This document shows positions 16,230-22,769 of a stretch of DNA of 22,809 nucleotides, one piece after another (the stretch's first letter is position 1; each line of letters starts with the position of its first letter). The DNA is from CAYRFE01 sp964423645 [NCBI: uncultured bacterium] (lineage in GTDB: Bacteria; Macinerneyibacteriota; Macinerneyibacteria; Macinerneyibacteriales). The position numbers and the translations under genes were made by a program. The DNA lies in the NCBI GenBank assembly GCA_964423645.1, contig CAYRFE010000044.1, positions 1 through 22,809 on the forward strand, in the 5' to 3' direction. The notes beneath the pieces were generated by a model. The model was given only the letters and a program-made list of their open reading frames with translations, searched no databases and was not told the origin of the DNA.

Positions 16230-17314
16230 TTTTTTCTCCCTATAATTTTTTCATATTCAATAATAAATTTTTGAGCAGAATGAGGTTCGGAATCGATTTT
16301 TTCCCTATACCTATTACATTTTTCTTTTAATTCAAGGTAGAATGATTCCTGCGTAAGTAAAGTGTCTATAATCTGTGCTAATTTTTTACTATCCCCTACC
16401 GGAAATAAAATTCCATTCTCATGAGAAGTCACCACTTCAGGAATTCCACCCACATCACTTGCGATAACCGGTATTCCATGGTACAAAGAATCCATTGCCG
16501 TAAATGATAAACTTTCATTCTCGCTCGCAATAACCGAAAGATATGAATCAGCATATATATTTTCCATGTCATTACGAAATCCGGCAAAACGTATATAATT
16601 CGTTAATTTTTTGTCATGTACCATGTGCTGAATTTCTTCATACATCGGACCATCTCCGACAAAAACAGCAACAATATCCGTATGAGTGTGACAGACACAT
16701 TCAAGAGCATCGATAAAATAACAGTGCCCTTTTCCGGGTACCATACGTGCAATATAATTAATGATCTTTTTTTCACCACATTCTATGTCTTTTCGAAATT
16801 TTCCGATCACCGGAGTCCTTTTTGTAACCTGTATACACGGTACGGTGACCACTTTTGAGACATCAAACGAGGACAGGTGTGAAAAAGTTTCCAGTAATTT
16901 TGTCTTTGTATAATTACTTACGGTAATAATTCTGTCAGCACATTTATCAAACATGACACGTGCTATTAATGTCAGTTTTATCGAAAATGCAACATGACGT
17001 GTATGAACAACAGGAATATGACATAATCGTGCGGCCAATGCCCCAAGCCAATGATCGTGATGAGAATGAGTATGCACAATATCAGGTTTTTCTCGTACTA
17101 AAATTACCACTATTCCGATAAAAGAAAATATATCAAGATCACCCAAAAACGGTAACGTAAAATATTTACCGGAATACATTGTTAACAGTCTGCTTTTTTT
17201 TCGACAAATAAGAACGGTTGTATGACCGAAATTTTGAAATTCACGCAGTAACGATGCATTAAAAACCTGCGCACCGCCAAAACCGTGAAATGCATCTATA
17301 AAAAGTATTTTCAT
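16226..17314 (-). CDS. Family 4 glycosyltransferase
   Basis: A 362-residue GT-B fold enzyme. The N-terminal acceptor domain has KILFIDAFHGFGGAQ (2-16). HTHSHHDHW and HTRH follow, and the C-terminal donor domain has MVPGKGHCYFIDAL, VGDGP and PVIASDVGGIPEVV. The usual ExxxxxxxE motif reads ENESLSFTAMD, with Asp in place of the second Glu. It is likely to add a sugar during surface polysaccharide or LPS assembly. Its ATG lies 11 nt after the 3' end of tRNA-Ser(GGA), without Shine-Dalgarno, and it is followed by overlapping GT2 and deacetylase genes. Confidence 0.9.
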   Translation of the reverse strand: MKILFIDAFHGFGGAQVFNASLLREFQNFGHTTVLICRKKSRLLTMYSGKYFTLPFLGDLDIFSFIGIVVILVREKPDIVHTHSHHDHWLGALAARLCHIPVVHTRHVAFSIKLTLIARVMFDKCADRIITVSNYTKTKLLETFSHLSSFDVSKVVTVPCIQVTKRTPVIGKFRKDIECGEKKIINYIARMVPGKGHCYFIDALECVCHTHTDIVAVFVGDGPMYEEIQHMVHDKKLTNYIRFAGFRNDMENIYADSYLSVIASENESLSFTAMDSLYHGIPVIASDVGGIPEVVTSHENGILFPVGDSKKLAQIIDTLLTQESFYLELKEKCNRYREKIDSEPHSAQKFIIEYEKIIGRKK

Positions 17315-17325
17315 GAATATTCAGA

Positions 17326-17412
17326 CGGAGAAGGTGGGATTTGAACCCACGGTACGGTTTCCCGTACGCACGCTTTCCAAGCGTGTACCATAAGCCACTC
17401 GGTCACCTCTCC
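17326..17412 (-). tRNA. tRNA-Ser(GGA)
   Basis: An 87-nt class II tRNA. The acceptor GGAGAGG pairs with CTTCTCC (one G-U), with discriminator G. The anticodon loop TTGGAAA gives GGA (reads UCC/UCU). The variable arm is GTACGG/CCGTAC. CCA is not encoded. Last of a three-tRNA run and directly upstream of the GT4 gene. Confidence 0.97.
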
Positions 17413-17425
17413 AAAGAAAAATTAA

Positions 17426-17517
17426 CGGAGGAAGTGGGATTCGAACCCACGGTAGCGCCTTTAAGCACTACACATGATTAGCAATCATGCGCCTTCAGCC
17501 AACTCGGCCATCCCTCC
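17426..17517 (-). tRNA. tRNA-Ser(GCT)
   Basis: A 92-nt class II tRNA. The acceptor GGAGGGA pairs with TTCCTCC (one G-U), with discriminator G. The anticodon loop TTGCTAA gives GCT (reads AGC/AGU). The long variable arm is GTAGTGC/GCGCTAC. CCA is not encoded. Middle of the three-tRNA run. Confidence 0.97.
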
Positions 17518-17527
17518 ATGAACCGGA

Positions 17528-17612
17528 CGGAGGAGGTAGGATTCGAACCCACGTACGGTTACCCGTAAACGGTTTTCAAGACCGCCGCGATCAACCACTC
17601 TGCCACTCCTCC
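17528..17612 (-). tRNA. tRNA-Ser(TGA)
   Basis: An 85-nt class II tRNA. The acceptor GGAGGAG pairs with CTCCTCC, with discriminator G. The anticodon loop CTTGAAA gives TGA (reads UCA/UCG). The variable arm is TACGG/CCGTA. One G-U pair in the T stem. CCA is not encoded. First of the run, just after the predicted promoter. Confidence 0.97.
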
Positions 17613-17622
17613 AGCGCCCACA

Positions 17623-17651
17623 ACCGTATCAAAACCAAAGTCTTTTGTCAA
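17623..17651 (-). promoter_or_regulatory. Predicted promoter of the serine-tRNA/glycan operon
   Basis: On the minus strand a perfect TTGACA (17651-17646), a 17-nt spacer, then TACGGT (17628-17623) with an extended TGA before it. The start would lie near 17616, right before tRNA-Ser(TGA). No other good promoter was seen between the tRNAs and the GT4 gene. Confidence 0.65.
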
Positions 17652-17865
17652 GAGTTTTGTTACAAAAAAGATATAGTTCATGTTTTTTATGTCGATTATC
17701 CATTATCAACAAACAATACACCTGTTTTATCATTCGTAATCTCAATATCTTTATCCATACGACATCCGATACTTTCATAGTATTTGCAATGTTTTGATAA
17801 CCACCTTTTGACTCACAATGGGTATGAATATATTCAAATGTGCGATATGTATTTCCTAACAAAAC

Positions 17866-17889
17866 TACCCCGCAGCAAGCCACGGGGTA
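17866..17889. terminator. GC-rich hairpin
   Basis: TACCCCG (17866-17872) pairs with CGGGGTA (17883-17889) across a 10-nt loop. No T run follows on either strand, so it may be a repeat-type hairpin or roadblock and not a true intrinsic terminator. Confidence 0.4.
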
Positions 17890-17925
17890 TCTCCCCAAAA
17901 AACACTATATTTGTTTGCCTACCCT

Positions 17926-17955
17926 AAACCTCTCCCTTTGACTTTGGGAGGGTTT
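17926..17955. terminator. Bulged hairpin AAACC-CTCCC / GGGAG-GGTTT
   Basis: Ten base pairs with a single bulged T at 17931 and a 9-nt loop, followed on the plus strand by a weak AT-rich stretch. It may separate the origin from reading through the tRNA side; function not shown. Confidence 0.4.
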
Positions 17956-18080
17956 AATTTCTAATATAATGGTAACTTCGTCACCACACCCCTTTTTAGA
18001 AAATAAAGATAATTTAGAAATGTTGAATTTTGCAAAGGGCTATAAATAATGATCTTGAAAAACTCAAATCATCAGATTTC

Positions 18081-18373
18081 TTATAATTCTTACTGTTATT
18101 ATATTTATATAATATATAAAACGTAGTAGCAGTAGTGTGCGTGTGTATGTGAAGAACACATCTATTTACCGTATAAATCAACAGATAAAGAAAGATAAAA
18201 TGTGTCGAAAGTCGTGTTGCATGTGTGCGATGATAGTGAATAACTGTCTTGTGTAATGAAAAGGACCACATTATGCACACGAACACACATAAAATGCACC
18301 GATACAACACATTTGTCAGTGAATTTAAGATTGTGAATATCGTGTGTGTTAGTGTTCAGAAGTATATGAATAA
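18081..18373. other. oriC: Candidate oriC core: AT-rich unwinding element, DnaA-trios and DnaA-box-like sites
   Basis: The unit lies immediately upstream of dnaA. 18081-18120 has only 3 G/C in 40 nt (candidate DNA unwinding element). It is followed by TAG TAG CAG TAG (18124-18135), which fits the DnaA-trio pattern, and then TGTGTATGT (18142-18150, 7 of 9 to TGTGnATAA). This is the order and orientation known from the Bacillus subtilis origin. Further sites are an exact TTATnCACA, TTATGCACA at 18271-18279, and 8-of-9 matches at 18235-18243, 18332-18340 and 18365-18373. Most boxes are degenerate. The stretch is also rich in GTGT/ACAC words. Confidence 0.65.
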
Positions 18374-18477
18374 ATGTGAAAAACACGACGTAACTACAAA
18401 CAGAGCTATAGGTTAGGTTTTTTAAAATAGACAGAATGTGAAAAAATGATTGTTAATAACTTTTGAAAACAGTAGTA

Positions 18478-18532
18478 TAACTTGTTGATATTTAGCAAGT
18501 TAGTTTTTTTAAAAAATTTCACTTGCGAAGTG
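18478..18532 (+). promoter_or_regulatory. Alternative-hairpin leader upstream of dnaA
   Basis: TAACTTG (18478-18484) pairs with CAAGTTA (18496-18502) and is followed by G and T7 (18504-18510), a weak terminator-like shape. The same middle segment GCAAGT (18495-18500) can instead pair with ACTTGC (18521-18526). CACTT (18520-18524) can in turn pair with AAGTG (18528-18532). The stems are short and AT-rich. No clear dnaA promoter hexamers were identified nearby, so I cannot show that this lies within the transcript. Confidence 0.3.
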
Positions 18533-18595
18533 TGGTGAAACATGTAAGATGATTTGTAGGCAGTGGAAAAAAATCCAAATTAACAGGGGTTGTGT

Positions 18596-19915
18596 GTGGA
18601 ATTAAGAGACACCATTATTGAGAAATTATCACAAAAAATGGACAGCACGAATGTTCGTGCGTTGTTTAAAGATATTGCCGTTCAACAAGACGGCAACACT
18701 ATATATTTTCGCTCAAACGACAGTGTCTTTTTGGAACGTATAAAAGTGTTATTCGGACACGATTTGTCTTTTGTCTTACGTGAAAAGATTGATGAAGGGT
18801 GTATTGTTAAATATGTTGTCAGCAGTGATACGCTGTTGCATTCCGTTCAAGATCACAATACGGTTGAACCGATTCAATCAGAGCATAATCTGGACACCCA
18901 CTTTCAACTTGACAATTTTGTTATAGGTCGCAGCAATGAAATGGCATATTCTGCGGCAATGGCGGTTGCCCAAAGCTACGGGAAATCAATGTATAATCCT
19001 TTTTTTATTTACGGTGATTCCGGGCTTGGTAAAACGCACTTAATGCAGGCGATCGGTAATAAGATCTGTGTCGGGAATAAACGTGTAAAATGTATGTATG
19101 TGACTGCCGACATGTTTCGGAATCAACTTATAGATGCGATTAAGAATCGTACGACCGAGAAATTTCGTGATCATTACCGAATGGTTGATGTGTTATTAAT
19201 AGACGATATTCATGTAATTGAAAAATCGGAATCCGTTCAGGAAGAGTTTTTTCATACCTTTAATGATTTATACAAATTAAAAAAACAAATAGTTATCACC
19301 AGTGATCGTCCTCCTGCAGAGATAAATCTTGAAAAAAGACTTATCACTCGTTTTGAGTGGGGTCTTGTGACGGATATAAAAAAACCTGAACTTGAGACAC
19401 GAATTGCCATCTTGAAAAAGAAAGCTGAAGCTATGGGTATGACCGTACCTTCGGATCATCTTTTTTTTATTGCCGATAATGTGACCAGTAATGTTCGAAA
19501 ACTTGAAGGGTGTTTGAAACGCCTTGAATTTTATCAGCGGTTGTCCGGTAAGATTTCCAACTTGAATAAAAATGATATTCAATCGTTATTAGTCGATTTT
19601 TTTGATAATTCATTACGTGATATTACGGTTGAGTCTATTAAAAAAAGTGTTGCGCAATATTTTCATATCACGATAAAAATGCTTGAGGGAAAACGTCGCA
19701 ATAAAGAGATCGTCATGCCACGTTTTATCGCGATGTACCTTGCAAGGAAATATACGAAAGAAACATTGCAGTCCATTGGAGATGCATTTGGCGGTCGAGA
19801 TCATGCCGGCGTGATCAACGCATGCTCAAAAATTGAAGAACGGTTATCAGAAGATATGGCCTTTAAAAATGAGATGGATAAAATTATTGCCTTCTTAAAC
19901 AACGGAGGATCGTAA
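18596..19915 (+). CDS. dnaA: Chromosomal replication initiator DnaA
   Basis: A 439-residue AAA+ initiator that binds oriC boxes and melts the DUE. Domain I is about 1-78, with a short linker (about 80-98) and then the AAA+ domain with Walker A GDSGLGKT (140-147) and Walker B LLIDD (200-204). An arginine-rich RLITRFEWGL (248-257) follows. The C-terminal DNA-binding domain contains KRRNKEIVMPR and GGRDHAGVINA (399-409). That last motif departs from the nearly universal GGRDHTTV(L/I)HA. Positions equivalent to E. coli P423, T435, T436 and H439 are Gln392, Ala404, Gly405 and Asn408, while R399, D433 and H434 are kept. I prefer GTG 18596, which is 6 nt after AGGGG (18585-18589). TTG 18590 abuts the ribosome binding site. 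dnaN follows after 1 nt. Confidence 0.96.
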   Translation: MELRDTIIEKLSQKMDSTNVRALFKDIAVQQDGNTIYFRSNDSVFLERIKVLFGHDLSFVLREKIDEGCIVKYVVSSDTLLHSVQDHNTVEPIQSEHNLDTHFQLDNFVIGRSNEMAYSAAMAVAQSYGKSMYNPFFIYGDSGLGKTHLMQAIGNKICVGNKRVKCMYVTADMFRNQLIDAIKNRTTEKFRDHYRMVDVLLIDDIHVIEKSESVQEEFFHTFNDLYKLKKQIVITSDRPPAEINLEKRLITRFEWGLVTDIKKPELETRIAILKKKAEAMGMTVPSDHLFFIADNVTSNVRKLEGCLKRLEFYQRLSGKISNLNKNDIQSLLVDFFDNSLRDITVESIKKSVAQYFHITIKMLEGKRRNKEIVMPRFIAMYLARKYTKETLQSIGDAFGGRDHAGVINACSKIEERLSEDMAFKNEMDKIIAFLNNGGS

Positions 19916-19916
19916 T

Positions 19917-21020
19917 ATGAAATTTGTACTCAACCGTGAATCGATATTAAAACCTGCAAATAGTGTCAGAAATATCATTAATCCCAAAGCAGTGAATGAA
20001 TTATTGCAGAATATGCTTTTTACCATATCGGATAAGCAATTAATTCTTGAAGGCTCTGACCTTGAGGTAGGTGTTCGCTATACCGTTATGCTTGAGGATG
20101 CGGAAGAGTCCGGTAAAATAACCGTTCCTGCGGATAAATTTGTGCGTATCATTGCCGATGCGGCCGATGAACATATAAATGTACTCATCGACAATAATCG
20201 CATGTATGTTGCATCAGGCAGTGCAAAATTTGAATTGTTATTACGTGACGCCGAAGATTATCCGGTTTTTCCCGAATGGAATGACGGAAGTTCGTTTACG
20301 ATGCCGTTTCATACTCTGAAGGAAATGATCAAGCGTACGATCTTTGCGACTGCTACCGATACTGCACGCTTTGTGTTTCGCGGCGTACTTTTTGAAGTAA
20401 ACGGGAATCAACTTAATCTTGTTGCCACCGACTCGCATGTGCTGGCTCGCTCAACCGGGACATTAGATTCGGTCAATGTGCAGGATGATCTGAAAGTAGT
20501 TGTTCCGCGTAAGGTCCTTGATGAACTACTCAATTGTGACCATGACGGTTTGATAACGGTCCACTTTAATAAACAGAATATTCGTTTTGATATGGACCAG
20601 GTCGTTTTTGTATCACGTCTGATAGATGCGAAATTTCCGGAATATCAAAAAGTCATTCCTTCCATCAATAATAAAATTGCGAAGGTTCCGAAAGCTGATC
20701 TGCTCAATTCTTTTAAACGTGTCGGCGTGTTTGTGAATAAAGAATCGGGACGCGTGACGTTGTCATTTGATACAGATAAGTTGAAAGTTACTGCGCGCAT
20801 GAGTGAGATCGGTGTCGCTGAAGATTTGATCGCAGTGCAGTATGCGGCAGAGCCGGTGAAAATTGATTTTAACATTCGTTACATGCGGGAAATTCTTTCA
20901 GCGGCAACAGAAGAAACTTGTAATTTGAATATGTATGATTCGCAAAGCGCAGTCGTTGTAACAATGGGTGAAGCGGAGCAATACCTTTGGGTAATCATGC
21001 CGCTTGTGACGTTAGACTAA
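19917..21020 (+). CDS. dnaN: DNA polymerase III beta subunit (sliding clamp)
   Basis: A 367-residue clamp that dimerises around DNA and tethers polymerase III and repair proteins. It has three clamp-type repeats of about 120 residues. It starts MKFVLNRESILKPANSV, and the second domain has FVFRGVLFEVNGNQLNLVATDSHVLA, typical of DnaN. The C-terminal LWVIMPL is the expected end (usually Y-V-I-M-P-[ML]) that shapes the partner-binding groove. GGAGG (19904-19908) lies 8 nt before ATG, and dnaA ends 1 nt upstream, so the two are co-translated. Length is normal. Confidence 0.97.
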   Translation: MKFVLNRESILKPANSVRNIINPKAVNELLQNMLFTISDKQLILEGSDLEVGVRYTVMLEDAEESGKITVPADKFVRIIADAADEHINVLIDNNRMYVASGSAKFELLLRDAEDYPVFPEWNDGSSFTMPFHTLKEMIKRTIFATATDTARFVFRGVLFEVNGNQLNLVATDSHVLARSTGTLDSVNVQDDLKVVVPRKVLDELLNCDHDGLITVHFNKQNIRFDMDQVVFVSRLIDAKFPEYQKVIPSINNKIAKVPKADLLNSFKRVGVFVNKESGRVTLSFDTDKLKVTARMSEIGVAEDLIAVQYAAEPVKIDFNIRYMREILSAATEETCNLNMYDSQSAVVVTMGEAEQYLWVIMPLVTLD

Positions 21021-21029
21021 TTGTCGCTC

Positions 21030-22073
21030 ATGACCGTACGGTCGTTGTCTATTCACCAATTTAGAAATTTAAACGAGGCGGAAATATATTTTTCGCCTTC
21101 GGTTAATTATATTCGCGGAGAAAACGGTGCGGGAAAAACGAACATTATGGAAGCATTGTATTGTTCCGGCACAATGCGCAGTTTTCGAAAAGCATCTTTT
21201 TCGGATATGCTCGGGTTCGGTACGGATTATTTTCGTTTGGAAACCGAATTTTGCGATGATGAAAAAGTTTTTATCTATTTTGATCATGAACAAGGCGTGA
21301 GTTGCGGTAGCAACGGGAAGAAAACCTCAGCAAAAGAAGTGATATCGAAAAATATTTTTTTTGCAATCACACGGGAAATGTTCAATCTTATGTATTATTC
21401 ACCTGCTGATACACGAGCATTTTTTGATCGCCTTATTGTTGCCGTGGAACCTGACTATGCGTTCACATTGGGGAAATTTAAAAAAATTCTCGAGGAACGT
21501 AACGCTGTTTTACGTTCACGGCCGGTATCATTTGCTGATCTTGATGTGTGGGACGTTTTTTACATTGAGTATGCCCAAAAAATTACGACGTACCGGCATC
21601 AATTCATTGAACGATTGAATACGTATTTCTCGGTATTATTTTCTGCGATATTTAATGGGTATGACGCAAAAGTTGTGTACAGATCGTCTTTTGAGAGCAC
21701 TGTTTTCGAAGGAATACGAGAGGAAGATACGATTCGCGGCACAACCGGAATGGGACCGCATCGTGATCGCTATGAATTGTCATGTAACGATCATAAAAGC
21801 GTTTCGACTGCTTCGCAAGGTCAAGCGAAGAGTTCAATAATGGCATTGGTGGCTGCAGTAATCATGCATATGCTTCCCGATCATGAAAAACGAAAAATAG
21901 TCTTACTTGATGACGTCTTTGAAGAACTTGATACTGTACGGAAAGAACGAGTGTTTGAATTGTACACATCAATGAATCTGCAGTTATTTATAACAGGAAT
22001 TCACCCGTATGGAAATCGAAAAAAACATGATGCCGAATTTGTATGCCAAAATGGCACTATTGAAAGAGAATAG
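21030..22073 (+). CDS. recF: DNA replication/repair protein RecF
   Basis: A 347-residue SMC-like ATPase of the RecFOR pathway, which loads RecA at single-strand gaps. The Walker A is GENGAGKT (30-37). GPHRDRYEL is the RecF-typical motif, the ABC signature reads SQGQAKSS, and Walker B is IVLLDDVFEELD. The N-terminus TVRSLSIHQFRNL matches the family, which supports ATG 21030; a TTG at 21021, directly after the dnaN stop, would add three residues. Neither has a visible Shine-Dalgarno, so re-initiation after dnaN is likely. dciA follows after 2 nt. Confidence 0.95.
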   Translation: MTVRSLSIHQFRNLNEAEIYFSPSVNYIRGENGAGKTNIMEALYCSGTMRSFRKASFSDMLGFGTDYFRLETEFCDDEKVFIYFDHEQGVSCGSNGKKTSAKEVISKNIFFAITREMFNLMYYSPADTRAFFDRLIVAVEPDYAFTLGKFKKILEERNAVLRSRPVSFADLDVWDVFYIEYAQKITTYRHQFIERLNTYFSVLFSAIFNGYDAKVVYRSSFESTVFEGIREEDTIRGTTGMGPHRDRYELSCNDHKSVSTASQGQAKSSIMALVAAVIMHMLPDHEKRKIVLLDDVFEELDTVRKERVFELYTSMNLQLFITGIHPYGNRKKHDAEFVCQNGTIERE

Positions 22074-22075
22074 TT

Positions 22076-22345
22076 ATGGATTCGCTTCATGATATATTAC
22101 AGCGTATTTTACCTCCGAAACATTTACCCATTGAGAAAATTCAAATGAAATGGAGTGAAATAGTCGGCGATATATTTTCAAAAGAAACAGTACCTGCATA
22201 TCTGGTGAAAGGACGACTTACCGTTCACTGCTCGTCATCGTCGGTAGCGCAGGAGATGGTTTTGCGGCGAAAAGAATTATTAGAAGCGATTGTACAGCGT
22301 GTTCCGGATGTGAAAGTGACAGTCATCAGTTTCAGGCAGGGATAG
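22076..22345 (+). CDS. dciA: DciA (DUF721) helicase-loading factor
   Basis: An 89-residue DUF721/DciA-type protein. It has the typical N-terminal helix (LHDILQRILPP), the conserved KMKW-like tryptophan segment QMKWSEIVGDIFSKETVP, then a KH-like fold with GRLTVHCSSSSVAQEMVLRRKELLEAI. DciA is the ancestral partner and loader of the replicative helicase DnaB in bacteria that lack DnaC or DnaI. It lies 2 nt after recF, at the end of dnaA-dnaN-recF. It is short, as in many members outside Proteobacteria. gyrB, often next, is not found in the remaining 460 nt. Confidence 0.85.
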   Translation: MDSLHDILQRILPPKHLPIEKIQMKWSEIVGDIFSKETVPAYLVKGRLTVHCSSSSVAQEMVLRRKELLEAIVQRVPDVKVTVISFRQG

Positions 22346-22350
22346 TATAG

Positions 22351-22370
22351 TTTTTTGAACGTTCATAAAA
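22351..22370. promoter_or_regulatory. Palindrome after dciA
   Basis: TGAACGTTCA (22356-22365) is a perfect 10-bp palindrome extended by TTTT/AAAA on both sides with one mismatched pair. It lies 5 nt after the dciA stop. It could be an operator or the foot of a weak terminator; nothing decides between them. Confidence 0.3.
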
Positions 22371-22375
22371 ACCCG

Positions 22376-22545
22376 CCTTACTTTTTGTCTTGCTACAAAA
22401 AGTAACAAAAAAGTCAAGGCTGTAAAAAATCAGCTACTTTTTTGCGCACTTTTTCTAAAACAAATAAACTCGCTGCGCTCAGACAGTATTTGTTTTTTAA
22501 CGAAAAAGTCCTTGAATTGCTACACGCTGATTTTTTAAGGCCGAT
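22376..22545 (+). repeat. Long structured repeat, copy B
   Basis: This is the inverted counterpart of 10-179. A short hairpin lies at 22378-22388 with 22395-22405 (11 bp perfect, 6-nt loop). The nested stems are 22424-22434 with 22526-22536 (11 bp), 22446-22455 with 22502-22511 (9 of 10) and 22457-22466 with 22487-22496 (10 bp). They enclose a 20-nt loop at 22467-22486. It starts 30 nt downstream of dciA and may end that transcript. It has no coding potential of its own. Confidence 0.88.
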
Positions 22546-22553
22546 TTATTTTC

Positions 22554-22578
22554 CCCCCTCTTTTTTGCAAAGAGGGGG
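22554..22578. terminator. Strong GC-rich hairpin
   Basis: CCCCCTCTTT (22554-22563) pairs perfectly with AAAGAGGGGG (22569-22578) across a 5-nt loop. It directly follows repeat copy B. No clean T run follows, so it may be a terminator for the dnaA operon or a repeat hairpin. Confidence 0.5.
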
Positions 22579-22678
22579 AAACGCGTAACCGCGAGGGGGA
22601 GCTAAATTATTTTCTTTTTATTGATTTTTTTTATGTTGTTTAAGAGATTTTCAGTTGATCACAGGTTTTAAGGGGTGT

Positions 22679-22740
22679 GGGGACGAAGTCCCCGCTATTA
22701 ATAATCATGAAACCCCTTCCGAATTCAACGGAAGGGGTTT
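22679..22740. repeat. Two adjacent hairpins
   Basis: GGGGAC (22679-22684) pairs with GTCCCC (22688-22693) around a GAA triloop. AAACCCCTTCCG (22710-22721) pairs with CGGAAGGGGTTT (22729-22740), a perfect 12-bp stem with a 7-nt loop. They lie in non-coding DNA between two repeat copies and have no T tract. Likely dispersed palindromic repeats or terminator-like structures. Confidence 0.5.
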
Positions 22741-22769
22741 GGGGATGGCACAATTTATAAAATCATGTC

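Larger units (their letters stand above)
17652..18070. other. Left part of the tRNA-dnaA intergenic region
   Basis: About 420 nt without a convincing gene. It holds a DnaA-box-like TTATCCATA at 17751-17759 (8 of 9) and two hairpins listed separately. An isolated TATAAT lies at 17965-17970 without a good -35. Short open frames here lack ribosome binding sites and family-like sequence. Confidence 0.5.

Noticed and set aside
17487-17780. A 97-codon plus-strand frame overlapping tRNA-Ser genes.
   Set aside because: Its first half is the complement of tRNA-Ser(GCT) and tRNA-Ser(TGA); it is a shadow.
18014-18386. Open frames on the minus strand in the intergenic region before dnaA (98 and 74 codons).
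   Set aside because: Their compositions are driven by AT and GTGT/ACAC runs, they lack ribosome binding sites and resemble no family. They cover the likely origin.
18535-18542. A half parS (GTGAAACA) just upstream of dnaA.
   Set aside because: Only one arm is present; the other side does not match.
18774-18789. A parS-like word TGTCTTACGTGAAAAG inside dnaA.
   Set aside because: Only 12 of 16 positions match and the core is broken. It is within coding sequence and not clearly above chance.
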